Assembly: GCF_020400585.1 (NCBI RefSeq)
Contig: NZ_JAINVF010000007.1
Location: forward strand, 186,001-250,000
Reading direction: 5' to 3'
DNA length: 64,000 nucleotides
Source of the DNA: Streptomyces sp. NK08204
Lineage (GTDB): Bacteria; Actinomycetota; Actinomycetes; Streptomycetales; Streptomycetaceae
The notes beneath the pieces are model-generated. The model saw only the letters and a program-made list of their open reading frames with translations. It did not search any database and was not told where the DNA came from. Below are positions 1 to 10,140 of the stretch, piece after piece (position 1 is the stretch's first letter; each line of letters starts with the position of its first letter). The position numbers were made by a program, and so were the translations under genes.

Positions 1-1
1 T

Positions 2-406
2 ATGGCCACCGGACGTCTTATGGAGACCTGGGCCCACGGCCAGGATGTGGCGGACGCCCTCGGCGTGGTGCGCACACCCACCGACCGGCTCAGGCATGTG
101 GTCCGCATCGGGGTACGCGCACGAAACTTCGCCTTCGGGGTGCACGGGCTTCCGGTACCCGGGGAGGAGTTCCGCGTCGAGCTGACGGCCCCCTCCGGAG
201 CCCTGTGGACGTACGGCCCCGAGGACGCGCCCCAGCGGGTCACCGGCCCCGCCCTCGACTTCTGTCTCCTCGTCACCCAGCGCGCGCACCGCGCCGACCT
301 CGCCGTCCGGGCCGAGGGCCCGGACGCCGACCGCTGGCTCGGCATCGCCCAGGCCTTCGCCGGTCCGGCCGGCACCGGCCGCCCGCCCAAGGAGGCCGGA
401 CGGTGA
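2..406 (+). CDS. TIGR03084-like metal-binding protein, C-terminal part (5' truncated)
   Basis: The open frame enters from the left edge, so only the last 134 residues are visible. The stretch [13 protein letters not shown] has the H-x3-D metal-binding pattern of the DinB / mycothiol-dependent maleylpyruvate isomerase-like superfamily, and the overall match is to the TIGR03084 family often found beside AtuA-like and acyl-CoA carboxylase genes. The stop overlaps the next start (GTGA), so the two are probably translationally coupled. Function is unknown; a role in the following acyl-CoA degradation operon is inferred from context. Confidence 0.75.
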   Translation: MATGRLMETWAHGQDVADALGVVRTPTDRLRHVVRIGVRARNFAFGVHGLPVPGEEFRVELTAPSGALWTYGPEDAPQRVTGPALDFCLLVTQRAHRADLAVRAEGPDADRWLGIAQAFAGPAGTGRPPKEAGR

Positions 407-2159
407 CGGCGGGCGCCGGCCCCCTGCGCATCGGCAACTTCTCCGGCTTCTACGGCGACCGCTTCGACGCCCTGCGCGAGATGCTCACCGGCGGCGAGGT
501 CGACGTCCTCACCGGCGACTACCTCGCCGAACTCACCATGCTCATCCTGGGCCGGGACCGGCTGAAGGACCCGGCCGCCGGATACGCCCGCACCTTCCTG
601 CGCCAGCTGGAAGACTGCCTCGGCCTCGCCCACGAGCGCGGCGTACGGCTCGTCACCAACGCCGGCGGACTCAACCCGGCCGGACTCGCCGACGCCGTGC
701 GGGAGCTGGCCGGCCGGCTCGGCATCCCCGTCCGGGTCGCGCACGTCGAGGGCGACGACCTCACCGCCGACCACCCCCACACCCTCGCCGCCCACGCCTA
801 CCTCGGCGGCTTCGGTATCGCCGAGTGCCTGCGGGCGGGCGCGGACGTGGTGATCACCGGCCGGGTGACCGACGCGGCGCTCGTCACCGGGCCCGCCGCA
901 GCCCGCTTCGGCTGGCGCCCCGGGGAGTACGACCGTCTCGCGGGCGCCGTCGCCGCCGGGCACGTGCTGGAGTGCGGGCCACAGGCCACCGGCGGCAACT
1001 ACGCCTTCTTCGCGGAGCGCGGGCAGGGGGCCGTACGCCGTCCCGGCTTCCCGATCGCCGAGATCCACGCCGACGGCAGCAGCGTCATCACCAAGCACCC
1101 CGGCACCGGAGGATTCATCGACGTCGGCACCGTCACCGCACAGCTGCTGTACGAGACCGGCGGCGCCCGGTACCCCGGGCCCGACGTCACCACCCGGCTG
1201 GACACCGTACGGCTGAGCCAGGAGGGGCCCGACCGGGTGCGGATCGAGGGGGTGCGCGGGGAGGCGCCGCCGCCCACGCTCAAGGTCGGCCTGAACCGGC
1301 TCGGCGGCTTCCGCAACGAGGTCGTCTTCGTCCTCACCGGGCTCGACATCGAGGCCAAGGCGGCGCTCGTGCGCGAGCAGCTCACCGACGCGCTCGCCGA
1401 GTCACCGCCCGCCGAGGTCCGTTGGGACCTCGTGCGCACCGACCGTGCCGACGCCGACACCGAGGAGACGGCCAGCGCCCTGCTGCGGCTCGTCGTACGG
1501 GACCCGGACGAGCGGACCGTGGGGCGGGCACTGAGCGGGGCAGCGATCGAACTGGCGCTGGCCAGCTACCCCGGCTTCCATGTACTGGCGCCACCCGGGA
1601 AGGGCACCCCGTATGGGGTCTTCGAGGATGTGTATGTCCCCCATGGTGCCGTCGACCATGTGGCCGTCCTTCACGATGGACGCCGGGTGCCTGTGCTCTC
1701 CGCCCGGGACACCCTCGTACCTGACACCCCTGACACCCCTGACACCCCCGACACCCCCGACGTCCCCGACACCCCCGGCGACCTGCCCCACCCGCCGCTC
1801 CCCGAGCCGCTCCCGCCCGCCCCCACCCGCCGCGCCCCCCTCGGCCTGGTCGCCGGGGCCCGCAGCGGGGACAAGGGCGGCAACGCCAACGTGGGGGTGT
1901 GGGTGCGCTCCTGCGCGTCCGACGCGGCCTGGCGGTGGCTCGTGCACGAACTGACCGCCGACCGGCTGCGGGAACTGCTCCCGGAGACCCGGCACCTGCC
2001 CGTCACCCGGCACGTACTGCCGAACCTGCGCGCCCTCAACTTCGTGATCGAGGGGATCCTCGGTACCGGCGTCGCCTCCCAGCACCGCTTCGATCCGCAG
2101 GCCAAGGCCCTCGGCGAATGGCTGCGCTCCCGCCACCTGGACATCCCGGAGGCCCTCCT

Positions 2160-2163
<4 letters not shown>
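403..2163 (+). CDS. Acyclic terpene utilization AtuA-like protein (DUF1446)
   Basis: A 586-residue protein starting at a GTG that overlaps the upstream stop. The first ~440 residues look like the DUF1446/AtuA core (begins [12 protein letters not shown], then Gly-rich segments such as [11 protein letters not shown]). Residues ~440-458 are a low-complexity linker of Asp-Thr-Pro repeats, and the last ~110 residues ([17 protein letters not shown] onward) are the AtuA-like C-terminal domain. In Pseudomonas, AtuA is needed for growth on acyclic terpenes, but its biochemical step is not settled. It is followed by carboxylase, dehydrogenase, ligase and hydratase genes, as in atu clusters. The next start overlaps this stop by 4 bp. 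Confidence 0.85.
1721..1777 (+). repeat. Short tandem repeat (9-bp TGACACCCC-like units) inside the AtuA-like gene
   Basis: About six near-identical 9-bp units encode the Asp-Thr-Pro linker between the two domains. The unit is in frame, so copy-number change would lengthen or shorten the linker without breaking the frame. Confidence 0.85.
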
Positions 2164-3758
<1,595 letters not shown>

Positions 3759-3763
3759 CGGTC

Positions 3764-5692
3764 ATGACGGATGTGAGGGACCACGTGATTTCGACTCTGC
3801 TGGTGGCCAACCGGGGCGAGATCGCCTGCCGGATCTTCCGCACCTGCGCCGAGCTGGGCATCCGGACGGTCGCCGTGCACTCGGACGCCGACGGCCACGC
3901 GCTCCACGCCCGCGTGGCCGACATGGCCGTACGGCTGCCGGGGGCGGCGCCCGCCGAGACCTATCTGCGCGGCGACCTGATCGTGAAGGCTGCCCTGGCC
4001 GCCGGCGCGGACGCCGTGCACCCCGGCTACGGCTTCCTGTCCGAGAACCCCGACTTCGCCCGTGCCGTCCGCGACGCCGGCCTGGTCTGGATCGGGCCGC
4101 CGCCGGAGGCGATCGAGGCGATGGCGTCCAAGACGCGCGCCAAGCATCTGATGGGCCTCACGCCCCTGGATGCGGCCGACGTCACCGAGGCCGACCTGCC
4201 GGTCCTGGTGAAGGCGGCGGCGGGCGGCGGCGGGCGCGGCATGCGCATCGTGCGCCGCCTGGACGAGCTGCACGCCGCCCTGGAGGCCGCGCGCGCCGAG
4301 GCCGTGAGCGCCTTCGGCAACGGCGAGGTCTTCGTGGAGCCGTACATCGAGCACGGCCGCCACGTCGAGGTGCAGATCCTCGCCGACGCCCACGGCACGG
4401 TGTGGCCGCTCGGCACCCGCGACTGCTCCCTCCAGCGCCGCCACCAGAAGGTGATCGAGGAGGCCCCGGCGCCCGGGCTGTCCGATGCGCTCACGGTGGA
4501 GCTGCACGCGCTGGCCGTACGCGCCGCCCGCGCCGTCGACTACGTCGGCGCGGGCACGGTCGAGTTCCTGGTCGCAGCAGGCCGCGCCCACTTCCTGGAG
4601 ATGAACACCCGGCTCCAGGTCGAACACCCCGTCACCGAGGCCGTGTTCGGCATCGACCTGGTCGCCGAACAGATCCGCGTCGCCGAGGGCCGGCCCCTGG
4701 ACACCGCCCCGCCGAGCGCGCGCGGGCACGCCGTCGAGGCCCGCCTGTACGCCGAGGACCCGGCCCGCGACTGGGCCCCGCAGACCGGCACCCTGCACCG
4801 CCTCGCCGTACCCGATGGAGTCCGCCTCGACACGGGGTACACCGACGGTGACACCATCGGCGTCCACTACGACCCGATGCTCGCCAAGGTCGTCGCCCAC
4901 GCCCCCACCCGCGCGGAGGCGATCCGCAAGCTCGCCGGAGCCCTGGAACGGGCGGCGGTGCACGGGCCGGTCACCAACCGCGACCTGCTCGTACGCTCCC
5001 TGCGCCATCCGGAGTTCGCCGCCGGCCGCATGGACACCGGCTTCTACGACCGCCACCTCACCGAACTGACCGAGCCCGCCCCCGACCCGTACGCCCACCC
5101 GTCTGCCACCACCGCCCTCAACGGAGTCGCTGCGCGACCACCTCTGGTCGCGCTGGCCGCCGCGCTGGCCGACGCGCACGGCCGCTCCCGGTTCGGCGGC
5201 TGGCGCAACGTGCCCTCGCAGCCGCAGGTCAAGCGGTACGAGATGGCCGGAGTGGAACACGAGGTCCACTACCGGCACACCCGGCAGGGACCGGCGGCCG
5301 ACGGGGTCCGCGTCGTCCACGCCGACGCGCGTCTGGTCATCCTCGAAGCGGACGGCGTACAGCGCCGGTTCGAGGTGGCGCGGTACGGCGACCGGGTGTA
5401 CGTGGGCGCGACCGCCCTCACCGCGCTGCCCCGCTTCCCCGACCCCGCCGCCCAGCTCGCCCCCGGCTCCCTGCTCGCCCCGATGCCCGGCACGGTCGTC
5501 CGCATCGCCGAGGGCCTGACGGAGGGAGCCGCCGTGCAGGCAGGTCAGCCGCTGATCTGGCTGGAGGCGATGAAGATGCAACACCGGATCTCGGCACCGG
5601 CCACGGGCACACTGACGTCCCTGCGGGTCGAGCCGGGACAACAGGTGGAGCCAGGAACGCTGCTCGCCGTAGTGCAGGAAACCCCGTCCTAG
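3764..5692 (+). CDS. Acyl-CoA carboxylase alpha subunit (biotin carboxylase + biotin carrier)
   Basis: A 642-residue fusion of an N-terminal biotin carboxylase (LLVANRGEIACRI near the start, ATP-grasp glycine loop AAAGGGGRGMR, EMNTRLQVEHPVTE) and a C-terminal biotin carrier domain with EAMKMQ; K604 is the biotinylated lysine. It pairs with the beta subunit 5 bp upstream. The start chosen is the ATG just after the upstream stop; a GTG 21 bp further in is possible. Between KHLMG (about residue 130) and the glycine loop the protein is several residues shorter than most family members, where a GVPVLPG-like segment normally sits. Confidence 0.93.
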   Translation: MTDVRDHVISTLLVANRGEIACRIFRTCAELGIRTVAVHSDADGHALHARVADMAVRLPGAAPAETYLRGDLIVKAALAAGADAVHPGYGFLSENPDFARAVRDAGLVWIGPPPEAIEAMASKTRAKHLMGLTPLDAADVTEADLPVLVKAAAGGGGRGMRIVRRLDELHAALEAARAEAVSAFGNGEVFVEPYIEHGRHVEVQILADAHGTVWPLGTRDCSLQRRHQKVIEEAPAPGLSDALTVELHALAVRAARAVDYVGAGTVEFLVAAGRAHFLEMNTRLQVEHPVTEAVFGIDLVAEQIRVAEGRPLDTAPPSARGHAVEARLYAEDPARDWAPQTGTLHRLAVPDGVRLDTGYTDGDTIGVHYDPMLAKVVAHAPTRAEAIRKLAGALERAAVHGPVTNRDLLVRSLRHPEFAAGRMDTGFYDRHLTELTEPAPDPYAHPSATTALNGVAARPPLVALAAALADAHGRSRFGGWRNVPSQPQVKRYEMAGVEHEVHYRHTRQGPAADGVRVVHADARLVILEADGVQRRFEVARYGDRVYVGATALTALPRFPDPAAQLAPGSLLAPMPGTVVRIAEGLTEGAAVQAGQPLIWLEAMKMQHRISAPATGTLTSLRVEPGQQVEPGTLLAVVQETPS

Positions 5693-5699
5693 GAGTCCC

Positions 5700-6860
5700 A
5701 TGACCCCCGTCATCGAATCCGAAGAGCACAAGGCCCTCCGCGCCGCCGTCGCCGCCCTCGGCAAGCGCTACGGACGCGACTACATCACCCGCACCGTCGC
5801 GGAAGGCCGCCACCCCGCCGAACTGTGGTCCGAGGCCGGCAAGCTCGGCTACCTCGGCGTCAACCTCCCCGAGGAGTACGGCGGCGGTGGCGGTGGCATC
5901 ACCGAACTGTCCATCGTGCTGGAGGAGCTGGGCGCCGCGGGTTCCCCGCTGCTCATGCTGGTCGTGTCGCCCGCCATCTGCGGCACGGTCATCTCCCGCT
6001 TCGGCACCGAGGAACAGAAGCGGGCCTGGCTGCCCGGCCTCGCCGACGGCACCCGGCTCATGGCCTTCGGCATCACCGAACCCGACGCCGGCTCCAACTC
6101 CCACCGCATCACCACCACGGCACGCAAGGACGGCACCGACTGGCTGCTCACCGGCCGGAAGGTCTTCATCTCCGGGGTCGACATGGCCGACGCCGTGCTG
6201 ATCGTCGGCCGCACCGAGGACGCCCGCACCGGACGTCTCAAGCCCTGCCTGTTCATCGTCCCGACGGACGCCGAGGGCTTCGAGAAGCGGCCCATCGACA
6301 TGGAGATCAACGCCGCCGAGAAGCAGTTCGAGCTGGTCCTGGACGATGTACGGCTGCCCGCGGAGGCGCTCGTCGGCGACGAGGACGCGGGCCTGCTGCA
6401 ACTGTTCGCCGGACTCAACCCCGAGCGGATCATGACGGCCGCGTTCGCGATCGGCATGGGCCGCTACGCGGTCGCCAAGGCCGTCGAGTACGCCCGCGAC
6501 CGCAGCGTCTGGAAGACCCCGATCGGCGCCCACCAGGCCATCGCCCACCCCCTCGCCCAGGCGCACATCGACCTCGAACTGGCCCGCCTGATGATGCAGA
6601 AGGCCGCCCACCTCTACGACGCCGGGGACGACATCGGCGCGGGCGAGGCCGCCAACATGGCCAAGTACGCGGCCGGGGAAGCCTGTGTGAAGGCGGTCGA
6701 CCAGGCCGTGCACACCCTCGGCGGCAACGGCCTGACGCGCGAGTTCGGGCTCGCCTCGCTGATAACTGGCGCGCGCGTGGCTCGTATCGCCCCGGTGAGC
6801 CGCGAGATGATTCTCAACTACGTGTCCCACCAGACCCTGGGCCTGCCCAAGTCGTACTAG
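5700..6860 (+). CDS. Acyl-CoA dehydrogenase
   Basis: A 386-residue FAD enzyme of the acyl-CoA dehydrogenase family with the expected order of N-terminal helical, beta and C-terminal helical domains (MAFGITEPDAGSNSHRI for the FAD/substrate loop, HTLGGNGLTREF near the C-terminus). It oxidises an acyl-CoA to the 2-enoyl-CoA. The ribosome-binding site AGGAG overlaps the stop of the carboxylase alpha gene, 7 bp away, supporting one operon. In an Atu-like reading it would fill the citronellyl-CoA dehydrogenase role; in a leucine-like reading, isovaleryl-CoA dehydrogenase. The sequence alone does not separate these. Confidence 0.92.
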   Translation: MTPVIESEEHKALRAAVAALGKRYGRDYITRTVAEGRHPAELWSEAGKLGYLGVNLPEEYGGGGGGITELSIVLEELGAAGSPLLMLVVSPAICGTVISRFGTEEQKRAWLPGLADGTRLMAFGITEPDAGSNSHRITTTARKDGTDWLLTGRKVFISGVDMADAVLIVGRTEDARTGRLKPCLFIVPTDAEGFEKRPIDMEINAAEKQFELVLDDVRLPAEALVGDEDAGLLQLFAGLNPERIMTAAFAIGMGRYAVAKAVEYARDRSVWKTPIGAHQAIAHPLAQAHIDLELARLMMQKAAHLYDAGDDIGAGEAANMAKYAAGEACVKAVDQAVHTLGGNGLTREFGLASLITGARVARIAPVSREMILNYVSHQTLGLPKSY

Positions 6861-6914
6861 GGCGCGTTTCGAAAGTAGCGTGGCGGGCCAGACGGGACTC
6901 TCGAAACACGCCCT
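6859..6914. repeat. 18-bp imperfect inverted repeat (hairpin) between the dehydrogenase and ligase genes
   Basis: Arms 6859-6876 (AGGGCGCGTTTCGAAAGT) and 6897-6914 (ACTCTCGAAACACGCCCT) match at 16 of 18 positions around a 20-nt loop. The left arm begins within the TAG stop of the dehydrogenase gene. It could be an intra-operon terminator or RNA-processing element, or a miniature mobile repeat. Confidence 0.8.
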
Positions 6915-6963
6915 GGGCCGCCGCACAGTCGCCCGCAGCCGCCAGCCGCCGCTTGGAGGAACC

Positions 6964-8529
6964 ATGTTCCGCAGCGCGTACGCAGACGTCCCGCCCGTAG
7001 AACTCCCCATCCACGAAGCCGTCCTGGGCCATGCCGCCGATTTCGGTGACCAGCCGGCCCTCGTCGACGGCACGGACGGCACCACCCTCACGTACGAGCA
7101 AGTGGACCGGTTCCACCGGCGGCTGGCCGCCGCGTTCGCCGACGCGGGCGTCCGCAAGGGCGACGTCCTCGCCCTGCACAGTCCCAACACCATCGCCTTC
7201 CCGACCGCCTTCTACGCCGCCACCCGCGCCGGTGCCTGTGTCACCACCGTGCACCCGCTCGCCACACCCGAGGAGTTCGCGAAGCAGCTCCGCGACAGCG
7301 CCGCCCGCTGGATCGTCACCGTCTCCCCGCTGCTGCAGACCGCCCGCCGGGCCGCCGAACTCGCCGGCGGAGTAGGGGAGATCTTCGTCTGCGACAGCGC
7401 ACCCGGACACCGGTCGCTGATCGACATGCTCGCCACGACCGCGCCCGAACCCGAGATCGCCTTCGACCCGGCCGAGGACATCGCCGCACTGCCGTACTCC
7501 TCCGGCACCACCGGCACCCCCAAGGGCGTGATGCTCACCCACCGGCAGATCGCCACCAACCTCGCGCAGCTGGAGCCCGCGATCCCGGCCGGCCCGGGCG
7601 ACCGTGTGCTGGCCGTGCTGCCGCTCTTCCACATCTACGGCCTGACCTCGCTGATGAACGCCCCGCTGCGCAAGGGCGCGACGGTCGTCGTCCTGCCCCG
7701 CTTCGACCTGGAGACCTTCCTCGCGGCCATCGAGAACCACCGCATCACCAGCCTCTACGTCGCCCCGCCGATCGTGCTCGCCCTGGCCAAGCACCCGGCG
7801 GTCGCCCGCTACGACCTCTCCTGCGTCGAACACGTCATCAGCGCCGCCGCCCCCCTGGACGCGGAGCTCGCCACCGCCTGCGCCGCCCGCCTCGGCCTGC
7901 CCCCCATCGGCCAGGGCTACGGCATGACCGAACTCTCCCCCGCCACCCACGTCGTCCCCCTGGACGCCCTGCACCAGGCGCCCCCCGGAACGGTCGGCAA
8001 GCTCGTCGCCGGCACCGAGATGCGGATCGTCTCCCTGGACGACCCCGGCAAGGACCTCGGCCCCGAGGAGGCCGGGGAGATCCTCATCCGCGGTCCGCAG
8101 GTGATGAAGGGCTACCTGGGCCGCCCCGACGCCACCGCCGCCATGATCGACACCGAGGGCTGGCTGCACACCGGGGACGTCGGCCGGGTCGACGAGGACG
8201 GCTGGCTGTTCGTCGTCGACCGGGTGAAGGAACTGATCAAGTACAAGGGCTTCCAGGTGGCCCCCGCCGAACTCGAGGCCCTGCTCCTCACCCACCCCGA
8301 CATAGCCGATGCCGCCGTGATCGGCACCTACAACGACGACGGCAACGAGATCCCGCACGCCTTCGTCGTCCCCCGGCCCGCCACCGACCTGAGCGAGAAC
8401 GAGATCATGCTGTACGTCGCCGAACGCGTCGCCCCCTACAAACGCATCCGCAAGGTCACCTTCGTCGCGGACGTGCCCCGCGCCGCCTCCGGGAAGATCC
8501 TGCGCCGACAGCTCCGGGAGCGCGCATGA
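6964..8529 (+). CDS. AMP-dependent acyl-CoA synthetase, 4-coumarate-CoA-ligase family
   Basis: An adenylate-forming ligase of 521 residues with the ATP-binding loop SSGTTGTPKG (179-188), the GYGMTE motif, the GWLHTGDVGRVDEDGW hinge region and the C-terminal lysine motif AASGKILRRQLR. It activates a carboxylic acid to acyl-AMP and then acyl-CoA. The start is the ATG after GGAGGAACC. Streptomyces homologues have been described as 4-coumarate:CoA ligases, but here the gene lies among acyl-CoA degradation enzymes, so a branched aliphatic or terpenoid acid is equally likely. It overlaps the next gene by ATGA. Confidence 0.92.
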   Translation: MFRSAYADVPPVELPIHEAVLGHAADFGDQPALVDGTDGTTLTYEQVDRFHRRLAAAFADAGVRKGDVLALHSPNTIAFPTAFYAATRAGACVTTVHPLATPEEFAKQLRDSAARWIVTVSPLLQTARRAAELAGGVGEIFVCDSAPGHRSLIDMLATTAPEPEIAFDPAEDIAALPYSSGTTGTPKGVMLTHRQIATNLAQLEPAIPAGPGDRVLAVLPLFHIYGLTSLMNAPLRKGATVVVLPRFDLETFLAAIENHRITSLYVAPPIVLALAKHPAVARYDLSCVEHVISAAAPLDAELATACAARLGLPPIGQGYGMTELSPATHVVPLDALHQAPPGTVGKLVAGTEMRIVSLDDPGKDLGPEEAGEILIRGPQVMKGYLGRPDATAAMIDTEGWLHTGDVGRVDEDGWLFVVDRVKELIKYKGFQVAPAELEALLLTHPDIADAAVIGTYNDDGNEIPHAFVVPRPATDLSENEIMLYVAERVAPYKRIRKVTFVADVPRAASGKILRRQLRERA

Positions 8530-9263
8530 CCGCACTGATCGGGCGCACGCGCGCGCGTGCCGTCGAGACCCTCAGCCTGGACGCCACCGACACCCGCAAC
8601 GCCCTGTCGGCGGCCCTCGTCGGTGAACTCGCCAGGGGCCTCGCCGAGTGCGGCAAGGACCCGGACATCCGTGCCGTCGTCCTCACCCACACCGGCAACA
8701 CCTTCTGCGCGGGCGCCGACCTGCGCGACCCGCCCGACCCGGACGCGCTCGTCGGACTGCTCCGGCAGATCCTCGACCTGCGCAAACCCGTGATCGCCCG
8801 GGTCACCGGGCACGTCCGCGCGGGCGGACTCGGCCTGCTGGCCGCCTGCGACATCAGCGCCGCCGGGCCCGCCGCCACCTTCGCCTTCACCGAGGTCCGC
8901 ATCGGTGTCGCCCCCGCGGTGATCTCCCTGCCGGTGATCCCGCGCGCCGACCCGCGCGCCCTGGCCCGCTACTACCTCACCGGCGAACGCTTCGACGCGC
9001 GCGAGGCCGTACGCGTCGGGCTGCTCACCGTCACCGCCGACGACGTCGACGAGGCCCTCGCCCCCGTCCTCGACGGCCTGCGCCGCTCCTCGCCGCAAGG
9101 CCTGGCCGAGACGAAACAGCTGCTCACGACTAGGGTGCTGGAGACATTCGACCGGGACGCGGCGGACCTGACCGCGCTCTCGGCCCGGCTGTTCACCTCC
9201 GCCCAGGCCCGGGAGGGGATGACGGCCTTCCTCCAGAGACGGGATGCGGCATGGGTGGTGTGA
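8526..9263 (+). CDS. Enoyl-CoA hydratase/isomerase family protein
   Basis: A 245-residue crotonase-fold protein that starts inside the ligase stop (ATGA). The oxyanion-hole segments are visible as NTFCAGADLRD and HVRAGGLGLLAACDIS. It would hydrate the glutaconyl-CoA-type product of the carboxylase or a simple 2-enoyl-CoA. The first catalytic Glu region reads TEVRIGVAPAVIS, consistent with hydratases, but substrate range is not predictable by eye. Confidence 0.88.
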   Translation: MTALIGRTRARAVETLSLDATDTRNALSAALVGELARGLAECGKDPDIRAVVLTHTGNTFCAGADLRDPPDPDALVGLLRQILDLRKPVIARVTGHVRAGGLGLLAACDISAAGPAATFAFTEVRIGVAPAVISLPVIPRADPRALARYYLTGERFDAREAVRVGLLTVTADDVDEALAPVLDGLRRSSPQGLAETKQLLTTRVLETFDRDAADLTALSARLFTSAQAREGMTAFLQRRDAAWVV

Positions 9264-9267
9264 GCAG

Positions 9268-9891
9268 ATGGGCGGTGCGAGCGGCATGGCCGGCGTGAGT
9301 ACGGCCGAACGCGACCGCGTGCCCAAGCAGGACCGCAGCCGGGCCACCCGGCAGCGGCTCCTGGAAGCCGCCGTGGCCTGCCTCGCCGAGCACGGCTGGG
9401 CCGGCTCCACCGTCGCCGTCGTCGCCGAACGGGCGGGCGTCTCCCGGGGCGCCGCCCAGCACCACTTCCCGACCCGGGAGGACCTGTTCACGGCCGCCGT
9501 CGAGTACGTCGCCGAGGAACGCTCCACCGCCCTGCGCGCCCTGTTCCCGGAGGGCGCCGCCGACCGCCCGGCCGTCGTCCGCGCCCTGGTCGACCTCTAC
9601 ACCGGCCCCCTCTTCCGCGCCGCCCTGCACCTGTGGGTCGCCGCCTCCGACGAGGAGCAGCTGCGGCTGCGGGTGACCGAGCTGGAGGCCCGCGTCGGCC
9701 GAGAGACCCACCGCATCGCCGTCGAACTCCTCGGCGCCGACGAAACCCGCCCCGGCGTCCGCGAGACCGTGCAGGGCTTGCTGGACATGGCCCGGGGCCT
9801 GGGCCTCGCCAACCTCCTCACCGACGACACCGCCCGCCGCGAACGGGTCGTGGCCCAGTGGGCGTCCCTGATGGAGGACGCCCTCGGCTGA
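9268..9891 (+). CDS. TetR-family transcriptional regulator of the acyl-CoA operon
   Basis: A 207-residue regulator with an N-terminal TetR helix-turn-helix (RQRLLEAAVACLAEHGWAGSTVAVVAERAGVSRGAAQHHFPTRE in pieces) and an all-helical ligand domain. It lies 4 bp after the hydratase stop as the last gene of the operon, so it probably autoregulates the cluster in response to an acyl-CoA. In-frame starts at 9244, 9268, 9286 and 9295 are all possible; 9268 was chosen because it avoids overlap with the hydratase. Confidence 0.88.
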   Translation: MGGASGMAGVSTAERDRVPKQDRSRATRQRLLEAAVACLAEHGWAGSTVAVVAERAGVSRGAAQHHFPTREDLFTAAVEYVAEERSTALRALFPEGAADRPAVVRALVDLYTGPLFRAALHLWVAASDEEQLRLRVTELEARVGRETHRIAVELLGADETRPGVRETVQGLLDMARGLGLANLLTDDTARRERVVAQWASLMEDALG

Positions 9892-9973
9892 GGGAGGGCC
9901 GTGTCACGTACGGTGCGGGACAGCCGACGTGGCAGTTGAAGGAGCAACCATCCGGGCGCGTTACCCTTGGCGC

Positions 9974-10051
9974 ATGCTTCCGATGCTCGTTCGCCGCCGC
10001 CACGTGGACTACGTGCGCGTCACGAGCATGGGCTGTCGGCGTTCCGCCTGA
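9974..10051 (+). CDS. Putative cysteine-type leader peptide (25 aa)
   Basis: A 25-codon ORF 89 bp upstream of the oxygenase gene. Its core reads RRRHVDYVRVTSMGCRRSA, matching the short actinobacterial leader peptides with an RRHVDL-R-S-C-R pattern annotated upstream of sulfur-metabolism genes. Those are believed to sense cysteine by ribosome-mediated attenuation. The ORF is too short for routine gene finders. Its placement ahead of an isopenicillin-N-synthase-like oxygenase suggests that the downstream gene responds to sulfur or cysteine supply (inference). Confidence 0.75.
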   Translation: MLPMLVRRRHVDYVRVTSMGCRRSA

Positions 10052-10140
10052 CCCAGCCCCCACTTCCTTTTCCGGCACCCGGGGGACGGCCACACCCCTC
10101 GGCGGCCCCCTGTGCCCCGTACACCCAGCGGACGCACCAC

